28,246 nucleotides of DNA from GCA-2746795 sp964643965 (GTDB taxonomy: Bacteria > Chloroflexota > Anaerolineae > Promineifilales > Promineifilaceae). Shown one piece after another: positions 21,862 to 28,246 of this stretch. Location of the stretch: NCBI GenBank assembly GCA_964643965.1, contig CAZXVH010000072.1, positions 1-28,246 of the forward strand. Reading direction: 5' to 3'. Below the pieces are notes generated by a model that saw only the letters and a list, made by a program, of their open reading frames with translations, made no database searches and had not been told where the DNA came from. The position numbers and the translations under genes were made by a program. Each line of letters opens with the position of its first letter. Positions within the stretch are counted from its first letter, which is position 1.

Positions 21862-24800
21862 CTAAATTTTCAGTCGAGCAGTTATGGGACGGGGTAGGAT
21901 GGCGCGGAGGACGGTGCGTTCCTCCTCGCCGAGGATGCGTAAGGCGATGAGACCGACCCCGTACACAAACAAGCCGACAGCCACGCCAATGACCGGATGG
22001 GCAAACTGGCTGATACCTGCCATGATGAGAACGACAACGGCCGTTAACGCCAACGGTTTCGCCAACAAATGCAGCCAATTCACTCCCGGCATCTTCTTGC
22101 GCAGGTAATAAGCAAACATCCCCATCAGCACCACTTCAGACAAAATCGTGGTCACACCGGCCGCCACAAAGGAAAAACGGGGGATGAAAATGAGATTGGT
22201 GATGATATTAAAGGCCACCGCAATCGTGAAAGCGCGGGGCTGCATCCCTTCCAGTCCCAAAGCAATCAGCACATAATTGGTGACGCTGTTGAGCCAGCCA
22301 ATGGGAATGGCCCAAATGACGATTTGCAGGGCGATAGCCCCTTGGGGCAAATATTCCGCGCCAGCGACGATGGCGATGAGCAGCGGCGCTAAAAAGGTGA
22401 TGGCGGCGGCAATGGGCAGCGCCAGCAGCAGCATCAATTTAAGAGAAAGCATATACATGCGTTGTGCTGCTGCCAGCGAGCGCTTGATTTCCCGCGAGAT
22501 GATGGGGAACAGCGCCAGCGTAAAAAACGAGGGCACGATTTGCAGCGCATTAAACCATTTGTAGGCGCTGTTGTACCAGCCTACCACTTCCTCGCCATTG
22601 GGCAGCATCACCCGCAGCAGATAGACATCGCTGGAAATGAAAATCGTTTGCAGCATGTGGATGAGCATCAAGGGAAAGCCGAGGCGCACCATCTGCTTTT
22701 GTAGCGACCAGTCCACCCGCCACGGGCCGGGCAGGTGGAAATTTTGCCGCGCCATCACCAGTAAAATAGATAAAGTAACGACATTAGAGACAATAGAAAC
22801 GGCCGCCAATCCCACAAAACTGTAACCCATGAGCAGCACAGCCACGCCAAATCCCACTTTCATGATGGTGGTGAGCGTGGTCATCGCCGCCGGAATTTCA
22901 GCCTTTTCGTAGACGTAAAACAGGCTGGTGACCCCCTTCGACATGCCGGAGAAAACCATGCCCAGCATGATGAAAGCGATGGCTACAATTTCCTGAGTGG
23001 TGAACGGGTTGCTGAACAGATTGGTGGCTTGCACCAAAATGATGACGGGAATCGCGCCCACAAAAGCGGCAAAGATGCGCAAAATAGAGGTGTTGAGTAG
23101 ATAGCGGCTGGCCTGACTATGATCCTGCGACACTTCCCGCACCAGCAGGATTTCCAGGCCATAGTTGGCGATGATCTCGAAGATCATGGCGGCGGCGATG
23201 GCCGTGGCAAAGCTGCCCGCTGCGGCCGGTCCCAAGAGGCGCAAATAAAACATGGCAAAGACAAAATCAATGCCTCGGTTGAATAGATTGAGCGCCATCG
23301 GCGCCATGCTGTTTTTTGCCAGACTGCGCGTGGTGGTCATTGCTACGTCGGGATGGACGAGGGTGCGCCACACCCACACCAGTCCGACGAAGATAAGAAT
23401 GATAAGCCCCATAAAGCTGGCGAGACCACCTAACTGGAAGCTGGTCGGGCTGTATTTGTAGCGCACCGTCCAGGCCATGGGTTCTTCCTCTTCTTCTTCG
23501 TTTGGCCCTGGCAAATAGACGCCGCGGAAGTTGCCATTCACCAGCACCACGTCCACTTGTTTTTCCTGGCCTTCGCCTGTGCCGGCCGGGCGCACGAATG
23601 CTTTCCAGCCAGGGTAGTAGCTGTCGTTCAAGATGAGCCAGGTGGGTTCGTCTATCACAGGCGTGGTAACAAAGAGTTCGCCGCTGCCGTAATGGTCGAT
23701 AGTGGCGGGGGTGAAGGGATTGGGGATTGGGGATTGGGGATTGGGGATTGGTTTAGTCTCTAATTTCCAATCCTGGCTCTCAATGACCACATATTGCCGG
23801 GGGTCTAGCTCTTGCATGGCTATCAGGGCGTCATCGACAACGGCCGTTGCTGACAGTGGTAGCGTATAAGCGCGAGGGGCCACGCCCAGATTCTCGTAAA
23901 TGCGCACCCCTTCCCCTTCCCAGGCCAGGGCAAACTTGGCTGAGTCGATGGTCTCACTGGTGATGACGTATTTGACGTTCAATACATCCAGCAGCGGCGA
24001 GTTGAGCGCTTCCCAGGTAGCGAGGGGCTGGATGCGATTGTAGAGTAAGGCGTTTTGCGGCTCGATGGCCGCCATGTATTCCGTGTACTGCTTGGGGATG
24101 ATGGAGTCGTAGCCGCGAATATCCTGGAAATTGTAGAGCCAGCCAGAATTGGCATTGAAGGGGATGTCGCCGCTGGGATTGAAGCTGGTCAGCCGCCATT
24201 CGCCTGGTTGTTCTTCCATCCACTGCACCATTTCTGGCTTATAAGCCAACAGCGCCGGATCAACGGCCGCGTTGAAGCCGTAATTAGCGAGCAGTGCGTC
24301 CAGGATAATGATAATGGCAGCGAGGAAGAGGTATAACGGCCGTTTGCCCACCCCGGGTATCGTCAAAAAAATCGGGCAGCGACTGACGCGCAGCGCCACG
24401 CCCGAGGCCACCAACATCAGCCCAAAGATAAACAGTTGCCGAAACTGGAAACTGTAAAACGCAAGGGTGCTGTCAAACGCCGTATCGGCCAGCGCCATGC
24501 CTAAAAACAGCCGCTCAATCATCGGCTCTACCTGCGGATAGAGCAGCCGAGACAGAAACAAACCAGCCAACAAGATCAAGCCACCCCAAAACGCCACACT
24601 CGCCAACCCCGTAATGAGTGATGGTGCGCCCCACAAGAACAATGGCTGTATCCATTTTGGTTTGGACGACTCGCTGGCAAAGATAACGGCCGTTTCTGGT
24701 TCCCGTTTCTGTGATTGCTTAAACGCCTGCCAATCTGCCCATGCCGGCCACTTGCGCGAAGTTGCCACATAGTCCGCGCCAAACCCCGCCAGCGCTGCCA

Positions 24801-26157
24801 CAGACAAAGTCAGGGGAAACACCCAGCGGAACGGCGTGTGTAACTGGTTGATAAACGGCAGGCCATAATACAACAGCCCATACAACGGTGTGCCAAAAAT
24901 AAACGCCAGCGAAAAGAAACTCAGCCCCACAAAAAACCAGGTATGAAAAGAGCGCAAAGCGTGGGGCGTGGGACGCATTTCTAATTTCTTCTTTCTAAAT
25001 TTCTCTTTTACCGCCCCCCAAACCCCTAAAATCGCCAGGAACAGGGGCAAGATACCGAGGTAAATCGCGCCTTCCACGTAGTTTTTAAAGCCCCATTCAT
25101 TGTTCGTGCGCGGATTGCCGTAGCGGTCGGCCGTGAAGGGGATTTGTTCGCCCGTCAGCACATTTTGGTAACTGTGAGTGGCGGGGTTGCCATAGAAATT
25201 GGGCAGCGCCAGCGTCAGCAGGCGGCGCGGCTTAAACGCCCAACTTTGTACTTCCGCAAACGTGGCCGAGCCTTCGCGGAAATTAGACTGTCCCACCTCA
25301 AACAGGGGGATGAGTTGCACGGAACCCAGTAAAAGGCCGATGAGAACCATGCCGCTGAGATAGAAAAACGGCCGTAGCAAAAAATGTATGGCGTATGGCG
25401 CATGACGCATATCCTGGCGCTTACGCCATACGCCAACCGCCAACCGCATCAGCGCATAAATCGCCATAATCAGCAGCGTGTAATAGGTAATCTCGATGTG
25501 CCCGGCAAAAATCTGCACTCCCAGCGCCACGGCGCCCAGGCCAGCCCAGGCAATCTTGAATCGTGAATCTGCAATTATCTTCTCAATACACGCCAGCAAA
25601 AAGGGCAGCCACACCGCCGCGCCAATGATCATGGGGAAAACGGCCGTGCTAATCACCAAAAACGCCGATCCTTGAAATACCAATCCGGCCAGCGCGGCGC
25701 TGCCCCGGCGCATCTTCAGCGCCCGCCCCAAGAGATACATCAACACGCCAGCCAGCCACAACTGGCTCAGCGCATACCAGCCATACGCTTTTGTCAACGG
25801 CAAAATAAGGAAGAGAAGGGAGAAGGGATAATAGGCAGAATGTTGTCCGGCCGCTAAAAACGGCGCTCCCGCAAACAGATACGGGTTCCACAACGGAATC
25901 TCACCCGCCTGCACACTCTCCGCTACAAATTTCTTCCAGACGTAATTTTCAATGACGAGATCCGTGATGAGGTGGTTTTGGGGAACCTGGACATTGAACG
26001 CAGAAGCTGCTGACTGCCAGGGCGCCCATTGAAACAAATTATCGGCGGGCAGCATCGTTTTATTGCCTAACGTCACCGACCCATATAGCAAAATCGGCAG
26101 CAGCAAAAAACCAACAATAATTAAAATGTCAGGCCAATAAATACGGAATCGTTTCAT
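21862..26157 (-). CDS. fusion of YfhO-type membrane protein and Wzx/MATE-like polysaccharide flippase
   Basis: A 1431-residue membrane protein. Residues 1-930 are YfhO-like: about twelve helices with the large first loop containing PADNLFQWAPW, PLWNPYLFAGAPFLA and GQHSAYYPFSL, a soluble domain (about 600-890) and a last helix. From M940 (codon at 23340) a complete polysaccharide-export flippase follows, with about twelve helices (NSMAPMALNLFNRGIDFVFA, GLEILLVREVSQ) ending RPITARLKI. No internal ribosome site or stop separates the halves. ATG 26157 is preferred over an in-frame GTG at 26187. A heptamer array (23716-23750) encodes PIPNPQSPIPNP inside the soluble domain. The GT39 gene follows by one base, suggesting envelope glycan or glycoprotein assembly. 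Confidence 0.85.
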   Translation of the reverse strand: MKRFRIYWPDILIIVGFLLLPILLYGSVTLGNKTMLPADNLFQWAPWQSAASAFNVQVPQNHLITDLVIENYVWKKFVAESVQAGEIPLWNPYLFAGAPFLAAGQHSAYYPFSLLFLILPLTKAYGWYALSQLWLAGVLMYLLGRALKMRRGSAALAGLVFQGSAFLVISTAVFPMIIGAAVWLPFLLACIEKIIADSRFKIAWAGLGAVALGVQIFAGHIEITYYTLLIMAIYALMRLAVGVWRKRQDMRHAPYAIHFLLRPFFYLSGMVLIGLLLGSVQLIPLFEVGQSNFREGSATFAEVQSWAFKPRRLLTLALPNFYGNPATHSYQNVLTGEQIPFTADRYGNPRTNNEWGFKNYVEGAIYLGILPLFLAILGVWGAVKEKFRKKKLEMRPTPHALRSFHTWFFVGLSFFSLAFIFGTPLYGLLYYGLPFINQLHTPFRWVFPLTLSVAALAGFGADYVATSRKWPAWADWQAFKQSQKREPETAVIFASESSKPKWIQPLFLWGAPSLITGLASVAFWGGLILLAGLFLSRLLYPQVEPMIERLFLGMALADTAFDSTLAFYSFQFRQLFIFGLMLVASGVALRVSRCPIFLTIPGVGKRPLYLFLAAIIIILDALLANYGFNAAVDPALLAYKPEMVQWMEEQPGEWRLTSFNPSGDIPFNANSGWLYNFQDIRGYDSIIPKQYTEYMAAIEPQNALLYNRIQPLATWEALNSPLLDVLNVKYVITSETIDSAKFALAWEGEGVRIYENLGVAPRAYTLPLSATAVVDDALIAMQELDPRQYVVIESQDWKLETKPIPNPQSPIPNPFTPATIDHYGSGELFVTTPVIDEPTWLILNDSYYPGWKAFVRPAGTGEGQEKQVDVVLVNGNFRGVYLPGPNEEEEEEPMAWTVRYKYSPTSFQLGGLASFMGLIILIFVGLVWVWRTLVHPDVAMTTTRSLAKNSMAPMALNLFNRGIDFVFAMFYLRLLGPAAAGSFATAIAAAMIFEIIANYGLEILLVREVSQDHSQASRYLLNTSILRIFAAFVGAIPVIILVQATNLFSNPFTTQEIVAIAFIMLGMVFSGMSKGVTSLFYVYEKAEIPAAMTTLTTIMKVGFGVAVLLMGYSFVGLAAVSIVSNVVTLSILLVMARQNFHLPGPWRVDWSLQKQMVRLGFPLMLIHMLQTIFISSDVYLLRVMLPNGEEVVGWYNSAYKWFNALQIVPSFFTLALFPIISREIKRSLAAAQRMYMLSLKLMLLLALPIAAAITFLAPLLIAIVAGAEYLPQGAIALQIVIWAIPIGWLNSVTNYVLIALGLEGMQPRAFTIAVAFNIITNLIFIPRFSFVAAGVTTILSEVVLMGMFAYYLRKKMPGVNWLHLLAKPLALTAVVVLIMAGISQFAHPVIGVAVGLFVYGVGLIALRILGEEERTVLRAILPRPITARLKI
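23716..23750. repeat. in-gene heptanucleotide array (GGGATTG x5)
   Basis: Five perfect tandem copies of GGGATTG occur at 23716-23750 inside the YfhO-flippase gene. On the coding (minus) strand they give a Pro-Asn-Pro stretch, PIPNPQS then PIPNP. The unit differs from the GCGGATT array at 12452 by a phase shift and one base, pointing to one repeat family. Confidence 0.85.
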
Positions 26158-26217
26158 AATCGCAGCATAAAAGTAACTGTACAGCACAAGCTCAGGGAAC
26201 CTGCCTGTATCGTTATC

Positions 26218-26250
26218 TATTAAAACAAAACAGGGCTATCTCTAGCCCTG
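26218..26250 (-). terminator. intrinsic terminator of the response-regulator gene
   Basis: On the minus strand CAGGGCTA (26243-26250) pairs perfectly with TAGCCCTG (26231-26238) around GAGA and is followed by TTTTGTTTTAATAG. It lies 75-107 bases downstream of the response-regulator stop (26325) and upstream of the YfhO-flippase start, separating the two transcripts. Confidence 0.85.
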
Positions 26251-26324
26251 ATAATTACCTTGCTTAGACAGTACCGGACTGCCTGCTATTTAATTTTAAC
26301 AAAAACTAAGCATGGAACCACGAC

Positions 26325-27191
26325 TTATCTTGCACGTTCCACCAACGCCGCAAACAGCGCTTCCATATTCGTATAGGCGTATTCTTTGGATGACAGGCTG
26401 GCGATTCGCACCGACAAACGTTCAGATTCAGGCAGTTCATGTAAACGCTGTCTTTCCAATGCCGGATAAAAATATTGGATAGAAGGCTGAAGCCTGACCA
26501 TGCAGCGTTCAGACACCTTTTTACTGCGCTCTGGCGTGGTGATAATCACAAAATCGCCAGAGTCAGTGTGACCCATAAAATCATCACTGCTGCCTGTTTC
26601 TTGCACGGCATTGGTGATCATTAAGGTGACGGCGCGGGATACATCATCGGCCGCTACAAAGCCGAAACGGTCCCGGAATTTATCCAGGCCGCGCATACTG
26701 GCAAATACAACACCCCATTGCGGTTGCCGTACCATTTGTTCTAACTTTTCCCGGACCACCATGCCCTCCGGTAAATTTGTCACCGGATTAACCAGGGTAC
26801 TTAGCCGCGACCGGCGCAGGGCATTGCGCACACGCAGACGTAATTCCTGGATGTCGAACGGTTTGGTAATGTAATCGACCGCCCCTAATTCTAGGCCGGC
26901 TAATTTGTCTTCCCGTTCACGCTTTTCGGTAAGAAAGATGATAGGAATATTTTGAGTACGTCGTGAACGACGTAGCTGGCGGCACACCTCATAGCCATCA
27001 ATATCAGGCAGGCGAATATCTAAAACGGCCACATCAGGTACATCATTGATGATTGCTGTGACCGCCTCTTCGCCGCGTATCGCATTCCCCACCTGGTACC
27101 CTTGGGCGCGGAAATAAGCGGTCAACATTTCTGCTAAATCCACATCGTCTTCTACAATGAAAATTTTGTATTCTTTTTTTCCTTCAGCCAC
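26325..27191 (-). CDS. response regulator: receiver domain plus degenerate GGDEF domain
   Basis: A 288-residue two-component output protein. The receiver (residues 8-125) is intact: acidic pair D15-D16, phosphoacceptor D58 (AVLDIRLPD), T88 and K110 (ITKPFD). A GGDEF-like domain follows from 134 (NPVTNLPEG corresponds to DxLTGLPNR), but the signature is DSGDF (210-214) and the metal-binding surroundings are altered, so it is unlikely to make c-di-GMP. It may bind a nucleotide or act by dimerisation. The start is GTG 27191 with AAGGAAG seven bases upstream. No cognate histidine kinase is in the window. Confidence 0.9.
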   Translation of the reverse strand: MAEGKKEYKIFIVEDDVDLAEMLTAYFRAQGYQVGNAIRGEEAVTAIINDVPDVAVLDIRLPDIDGYEVCRQLRRSRRTQNIPIIFLTEKREREDKLAGLELGAVDYITKPFDIQELRLRVRNALRRSRLSTLVNPVTNLPEGMVVREKLEQMVRQPQWGVVFASMRGLDKFRDRFGFVAADDVSRAVTLMITNAVQETGSSDDFMGHTDSGDFVIITTPERSKKVSERCMVRLQPSIQYFYPALERQRLHELPESERLSVRIASLSSKEYAYTNMEALFAALVERAR

Positions 27192-27370
27192 TATATTACT
27201 TCCTTAGATATGAATGAAAGGTTGAGTTTCAAACAACAGGAGCCATGCAATGAAGATGACATGGCCCGGGTTTTTGTTCATATCTGCTACCGATAGACTG
27301 GATTCTTTTGCTAAAAGATTGGTTTCTATACAAGTGTAGCTTGAGCGTTTGCCTGAGCTTATGCTGAACT

Positions 27371-27401
27371 CTTGTCGAAGGCGGAACCGGGTTTCGACAA
27401 G
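27371..27401. repeat. dispersed TTCGACAAG-type inverted repeat
   Basis: CTTGTCGAA (27371-27379) and TTCGACAAG (27393-27401) form a 9-bp stem around a 13-base loop, downstream of the V4R gene. The wording TTCGACAAGCTCAACC is a repeat commonly seen between genes in environmental genomes. No T run follows. The rest of the 243-bp gap 27192-27434 shows no gene. Confidence 0.55.
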
Positions 27402-27434
27402 CTCAACCTTCGTCTGACTATATAGGTGTAAAAA

Positions 27435-28070
27435 TTATTTAATGGGTTCTTTGTCGATGCGAATGACGCCAGTTTTAGCTCCCATGCCGATACACTCAAT
27501 TGCATTGACCCGGAACTCAAGGCCCCCGCTGATCCAGCGTAAGGTTTCCTGCAAAATACCAACTGCAATATGGCAGACGGGATGGTCTGTTTCGATGCCC
27601 CAGCACATGGAGCAGCGGTCAATGTAGTAAAGATAATGGTCGTCAAATTCTTCAACGCGGCTGGTTTGATCGCTAAATTGAGTGAAGATGCGGGCGACGG
27701 CTGGTAGCCCAATCTTTAGTTTTGTTTGCAATGGCAGGACCTTAAATGCCAGATCTCCTACTCCGGCCAGAGCGCCAAATTGTTTGAGACCGCGTGAAAA
27801 GATGGCGCGACCACCACGCAAAGCCAGGCCGCGACCCCCTCTGGGGCCATAAATATCTTCCAAGCCGCGGTTCAGATTGGAGATATAAGCAAAATCAAAT
27901 TCTCTTTCCAAATTGTCAGGGGGGAGGTCGGTAATGAACTGGCGCATATCAATCAGGTTTAGAAGGGCATTGAGACCATTGCGTCCCATGACTTCTTCCA
28001 TTGAAATCAACAAAATACGCGCCATTTTGTTGGGGTAAAAATAACCAGACATGGGGACTAAGTCTTTCAC
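27435..28070 (-). CDS. V4R (4-vinyl-reductase-like) domain protein
   Basis: A 211-residue protein. The C-terminal half (about 105-208) is a V4R domain, a small-molecule-binding fold found in bacteriochlorophyll assembly proteins and in sensory regulators. It has the cysteines C153, C156, C166 and C193 (RCSMCWG, HPVCHIAVG, IECIGMGAKTGV), though the last usual Cys is G201. The N-terminal half (MARILLISMEEVMGRNGLNALLNL) resembles the helical lead-in of such proteins. I choose GTG 28070 because GGAGG (28076-28080) lies five bases upstream; longer open frames lack a ribosome site. The ligand is unknown. It precedes the response-regulator gene on the same strand. Confidence 0.8.
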   Translation of the reverse strand: MKDLVPMSGYFYPNKMARILLISMEEVMGRNGLNALLNLIDMRQFITDLPPDNLEREFDFAYISNLNRGLEDIYGPRGGRGLALRGGRAIFSRGLKQFGALAGVGDLAFKVLPLQTKLKIGLPAVARIFTQFSDQTSRVEEFDDHYLYYIDRCSMCWGIETDHPVCHIAVGILQETLRWISGGLEFRVNAIECIGMGAKTGVIRIDKEPIK

Positions 28071-28106
28071 AACAACCTCCGAACAATGACTGTAATGTAA
28101 TAGTGC

Positions 28107-28142
28107 GTTGTTAAGTATAACAACTGGATTGCTATTAACCAA
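28107..28142 (-). promoter_or_regulatory. promoter with overlapping palindrome upstream of the V4R gene
   Basis: On the minus strand TTGGTT (28137-28142) and TATACT (28114-28119) are 17 bases apart, a good sigma70-type spacing. The inverted repeat GTTGTTA/TAACAAC (28107-28113 with 28118-28124) sits over the -10. The GTG start follows at 28070, leaving a leader of about 37 bases. Confidence 0.55.
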
Positions 28143-28246
28143 TAGAGAGGCTATAAAAAATACGGTTTTTAGGAAAAAGGTCATACAAAAATGGTGGTGG
28201 CGAAGCTTACCATAAGCGATTTTCCTTGTCAAAATGGCCGGGTAGT

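Larger units (their letters stand above)
212..24694. repeat. AACGGCCGTT highly iterated palindrome family (24 exact copies)
   Basis: Exact copies begin at 212, 311, 4220, 5817, 6331, 6526, 9115, 10010, 10262, 10745, 11679, 12100, 13558, 14989, 17746, 17945, 18004, 19847, 20559, 20877, 22036, 23839, 24335 and 24685. Six more share the ACGGCCGT core (1568, 11128, 13250, 21469, 25368, 25640). Of the 24, 23 are in genes: 17 read Thr-Ala-Val, 4 Asn-Gly-Arg, 2 Arg-Pro. The copy at 10262 extends to a 16-bp palindrome (10259-10274). Counts were made by eye. Confidence 0.9.

Noticed and set aside
23300..23400. Separate flippase gene starting at ATG 23340
   Set aside because: No ribosome site or stop codon precedes it and the frame is continuous with the YfhO part, so a fusion is the simpler reading, though a sequencing error is not excluded.
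28071..28232. Longer N-terminus of the V4R protein starting at 28232
   Set aside because: The extra 54 codons overlap the predicted promoter and lack a ribosome site; GGAGG points to GTG 28070.

Overview
This window is about 28 kb of bacterial chromosome at moderate GC. It has no phage or insertion-sequence genes, no rRNA, no CRISPR array and no tRNA that I could recognise. The style suggests an environmental Chloroflexota (Anaerolineae/Ardenticatenia-like) genome: a secreted M23 peptidase ending in a Thr-Pro-Ser tail, giant YfhO/GT39 membrane proteins, a BMP-type nucleoside importer, a phage-holin-IV/phosphodiesterase fusion, heptanucleotide repeats and stock intergenic repeats. That placement is inference; no marker gene here proves it. 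A poly-G/N/poly-C scaffold gap near 530-660 shows this is a draft assembly.

Layout. 1-422: 3' part of an unknown gene. 531-660: assembly gap. 682-7938 (+): a membrane-centred cluster of an MscS-type channel, a frameshifted small membrane ORF, a DUF4203-like multi-pass protein, an Ala-rich acidic protein, a holin-IV/alkaline-phosphatase-superfamily fusion, a TM-coil-TM protein and a diacylglycerol-kinase-like lipid kinase. The last three are closely spaced and probably co-transcribed; together they suggest envelope or lipid homeostasis. 8122-11490 (-): OsmC-like protein, FmdB zinc ribbon, P1-family (DmpA-like) aminopeptidase overlapping an Asp/Glu racemase, and greA, with elaborate stem-loops at the 3' ends of osmC and greA. 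11491-11919: a regulatory-looking intergenic region. 11920-12444 (+): a Nudix protein with a destroyed catalytic box. 12452-12556: an array of phased 7-bp repeats running into the end of the next gene. 12520-17409 (-): a complete BMP-family nucleoside-type ABC importer (lipoprotein, two permeases, double ATPase). 17717-19111 (+): secreted M23 peptidase. 19240-19907 (+): a VapBC-type toxin-antitoxin pair with a clear promoter/operator. 19884-26157 (-): a GT39-like glycosyltransferase preceded, one base away, by a 1431-aa fusion of a YfhO-type membrane protein with a Wzx/MATE-like flippase. 26325-27191 (-): receiver plus degenerate-GGDEF response regulator. 27435-28070 (-): V4R-domain protein.

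The most striking feature is not a gene. The 10-bp palindrome AACGGCCGTT occurs 24 times exactly, and its ACGGCCGT core 30 times, where about 0.03 and 0.4 would be expected by chance. It lies in all three coding frames, usually as Thr-Ala-Val. This resembles the HIP1 palindrome of cyanobacteria and looks like a genome-wide DNA-level signal.
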